DNA from: Gracilimonas sp.
GTDB taxonomy: Bacteria; Bacteroidota; Rhodothermia; Balneolales; Balneolaceae
Assembly: GCF_040218225.1 (NCBI RefSeq)
Contig: NZ_JAVJQO010000006.1
Span: 434,001 to 498,000, forward strand
Length of the DNA stretch: 64,000 nucleotides
Reading direction: 5' to 3'
The position numbers were made by a program, and so were the translations under genes. The notes below the pieces were generated by a model. That model saw only the letters and a program-made list of their open reading frames with translations, did not search any database and had not been told where the DNA came from. Below are positions 62,332 to 64,000 of the stretch, piece by piece (within the stretch, counting starts at the first letter, position 1; each line of letters opens with the position of its first letter).

Positions 62332-64000
62332 CCTTTTTGTTTTATTTCTGTTTATTGCATTACCCGCAACTGCTCAAATCACCTTTTCAGGTTATGTCGT
62401 TGAAGAAGAAACCGGAGCTCCTATTGAAGGCGTCGATATCTATAATAATGATGCTGGTAAATCCTTCATCACAGATGAAAATGGTTATTTCGAAATCAAT
62501 GATCTGCCTTATGGAAATCTGAACCTTTTCTTCTTTAAGCTTGGATACAAAATCATCAACCGGACTTTTGTGCCAGATGCTAATAATTCGTCCATTACCA
62601 TTGAACTTGCTAAGCTTTCAGAAGAAATGTCAGAAATCGCTGTAATTGATCAGCGGGATAAAGTTTTTGCCGTTAAAAGACTTCGTGAAGTTGAGGGAAC
62701 TTCTATATACGCTGGTAAGAAAAATGAAGTAATCTCACTGGACCAAATGGTAGCTAATACTTCGGCCAACAATGCCCGGCAAATTTATGGACAGATATCC
62801 GGGCTCAATATCTTTGAATCTAATGACGCTGGACTTCAGTTGAATATTGGAGGACGGGGGCTAGACCCCAACCGTTCGTCTAACTTTAATATCCGCCAAA
62901 ACGGTTATGATATCAGTGCCGATGTACTTGGTTATCCCGAAAGTTATTATACACCTCCAGCCGAAGGTTTGCAGGAAATTCAGGTAATCCGCGGAGCTGC
63001 CTCCCTTCAGTATGGAACCCAGTTCGGTGGGTTGGTAAATTTCAAAATGAAGAAGCCCGCTAATGACAAACGGGTTGAAGTCACCTCGCGGCAATCGGTT
63101 GGTTCCAATGCATTATTTACTTCATTCAACAGTGTGAGCGGAACCACTGGGAATATCGGTTACTACGGCTATTACAACTACAAAAAGGGAGATGGTTTTC
63201 GGCCTAACTCAAGTTTTGAATCCAGCAATTTCTATTTTTACTCAGATGTTCAAATCTCAGATCGAACCAATATTGCACTCGACTTTACTTATTTGAACTA
63301 CCTGGCTCAACAGCCGGGTGGACTTACCGATGATCAGTTTTACCAAGACCCAACCCTTAGCAACCGTACCCGAAACTGGTTTGAGGTGGACTGGAAGCTG
63401 GCGTCATTAAATTTAGAACACGAGTTTTCCTACAAAACCAAGCTAAGTTTTCTATTGTACGGACTGGACGCCTCACGAAAATCGGTAGGGTTTCGCACTA
63501 ATCGTGTTTCCCAGGAAGATGACCTTAATGCTCCCCGTGATCTAATTCTGGGTGATTTCAATAACTGGGGTACAGAAGTTCGTTTATTGAACAGATATTT
63601 GATTGGGGATAAAAATGCCGTTTTCCTGATCGGTACCAAATTGTATCAATCCAATAACACCTCTGTTCAGGGGCCTGGAACAGCTAGTCCCAAAGCTGAT
63701 TTTATCTTAGCGGATGAGCAATTTCCAAACTACCCAAATCAATCCGACTTTACCTTTCCCAATAAAAACCTGGCTATTTTCGGAGAGAATATTTTTTACC
63801 TGCAGGATAACCTTTCCATCACTCCGGGGTTCAGGCTTGAATACATCCAAACACAAAGCCGGGGCACTTTCAAAAGAATAAACTTTGATCTGGCCGGAAA
63901 CCCCATTCAAAATCAAACCTTTGAAGATGACCGTACTTTTGAGCGTTCTTTTGTATTACTGGGAGCCGGCATTAGTTTTCTGCCTAACAGTCAGACAGAA
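62312..64000 (+). CDS. TonB-dependent receptor, 3' truncated by window end
   Basis: 563 codons with no stop in the window, read by eye in the frame starting at ATG 62312 (an ATG at 62309 is adjacent). Residues 1-21 form a signal peptide (MRLKDFSLFVLFLFIALPAT, then AQ). Residues ~25-105 are a carboxypeptidase-regulatory-like domain (GAPIEGVDIYNNDAGKSFIT, DENGYFEIND). Residues ~130-230 are the plug, with RQIYGQISGLNIFESND, EIQVIRGAASLQYGTQFGG, and then barrel strands. It would import a metal complex across the outer membrane. It overlaps the HTTM gene, so it belongs to the same operon. Confidence 0.93.
   Translation, partial: MRLKDFSLFVLFLFIALPATAQITFSGYVVEEETGAPIEGVDIYNNDAGKSFITDENGYFEINDLPYGNLNLFFFKLGYKIINRTFVPDANNSSITIELAKLSEEMSEIAVIDQRDKVFAVKRLREVEGTSIYAGKKNEVISLDQMVANTSANNARQIYGQISGLNIFESNDAGLQLNIGGRGLDPNRSSNFNIRQNGYDISADVLGYPESYYTPPAEGLQEIQVIRGAASLQYGTQFGGLVNFKMKKPANDKRVEVTSRQSVGSNALFTSFNSVSGTTGNIGYYGYYNYKKGDGFRPNSSFESSNFYFYSDVQISDRTNIALDFTYLNYLAQQPGGLTDDQFYQDPTLSNRTRNWFEVDWKLASLNLEHEFSYKTKLSFLLYGLDASRKSVGFRTNRVSQEDDLNAPRDLILGDFNNWGTEVRLLNRYLIGDKNAVFLIGTKLYQSNNTSVQGPGTASPKADFILADEQFPNYPNQSDFTFPNKNLAIFGENIFYLQDNLSITPGFRLEYIQTQSRGTFKRINFDLAGNPIQNQTFEDDRTFERSFVLLGAGISFLPNSQTE

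Overview
The window looks like chromosomal DNA from a free-living, aerobic, probably marine or halophilic member of the Balneolota (Balneola/Gracilimonas-like) within the Bacteroidota/FCB group. This is an inference. It rests on moderate GC, a type IX secretion C-terminal sorting domain with the YPNPFNPST motif on the pectinesterase, a Bacteroidota-style short histone H1-like protein, a SusC/Cir-like TonB receptor with a carboxypeptidase-like N-terminal domain, abundant secreted beta-propellers, and TTTG...TAnnTTTG-like promoters. Genes are tightly packed. There is no rRNA, tRNA, CRISPR array, insertion sequence or prophage that I can see, and only one intergenic stretch exceeds 300 bp (33104-33436).

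Layout. 1-10.4 kb: the 3' part of purA, then a long run of minus-strand genes: a sulfotransferase-like protein, a class IV and a class I/II aminotransferase, a flavin oxidoreductase, an NTF2-like protein, a sodium:solute symporter, a glycosylasparaginase, RdgB, a SemiSWEET, adenosine kinase and a small barrel-like protein. 10.4-17.1 kb: NUDIX hydrolase, 2-hydroxyacid dehydrogenase, CrcB, IlvE, PEP carboxylase and Tag. 17.2-21.7 kb: a five-gene sulfane-sulfur operon (rhodanese, TauE/SafE, persulfide-dioxygenase-like MBL-rhodanese, two YeeE/YedE halves) divergent from a GntR/UTRA regulator. A near-perfect palindromic operator lies between the two. 21.7-31.1 kb: an M16 peptidase pair, DinB, erythromycin esterase-like lipoprotein, a cryptic clan-CD (clostripain-like) lipoprotein, a tail-anchored-looking small protein, and a glycosyltransferase plus LpxH-like phosphoesterase pair. 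31.2-43.1 kb: OsmC, two unknown secreted proteins, GcvP, a pair of secreted beta-propellers, an unknown cytosolic protein, and a T9SS-exported pectinesterase. 43.3-52.7 kb: ZIP transporter, EttA, a two-component sensor kinase, two bacterial-PH membrane proteins, histone H1-like protein (absent from simple ORF lists because of its size), an MFS transporter and an EEP-family lipoprotein. 52.7-58.4 kb: protoporphyrinogen oxidase and ferrochelatase (overlapping), an SDR-type epimerase, AhpD-like protein, GDSL hydrolase and a coiled-coil lipoprotein. 58.5-64.0 kb: DUF4856 lipoprotein, imelysin, HTTM-domain membrane protein and a TonB-dependent receptor that runs off the end.

The two systems most worth following are at the edges of known biology. 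The first is the DUF4856-imelysin-HTTM-TonB operon. Its promoter region carries two matching TAGA-N5-TCTA sites, and an intrinsic terminator sits about 20 nt before the imelysin start codon. The second is the sulfur-detoxification operon, which appears to be controlled by a divergently transcribed GntR/UTRA protein instead of the usual CstR/BigR-type sulfur sensors. All functional statements come from reading the sequence and from family knowledge; no database search was run.
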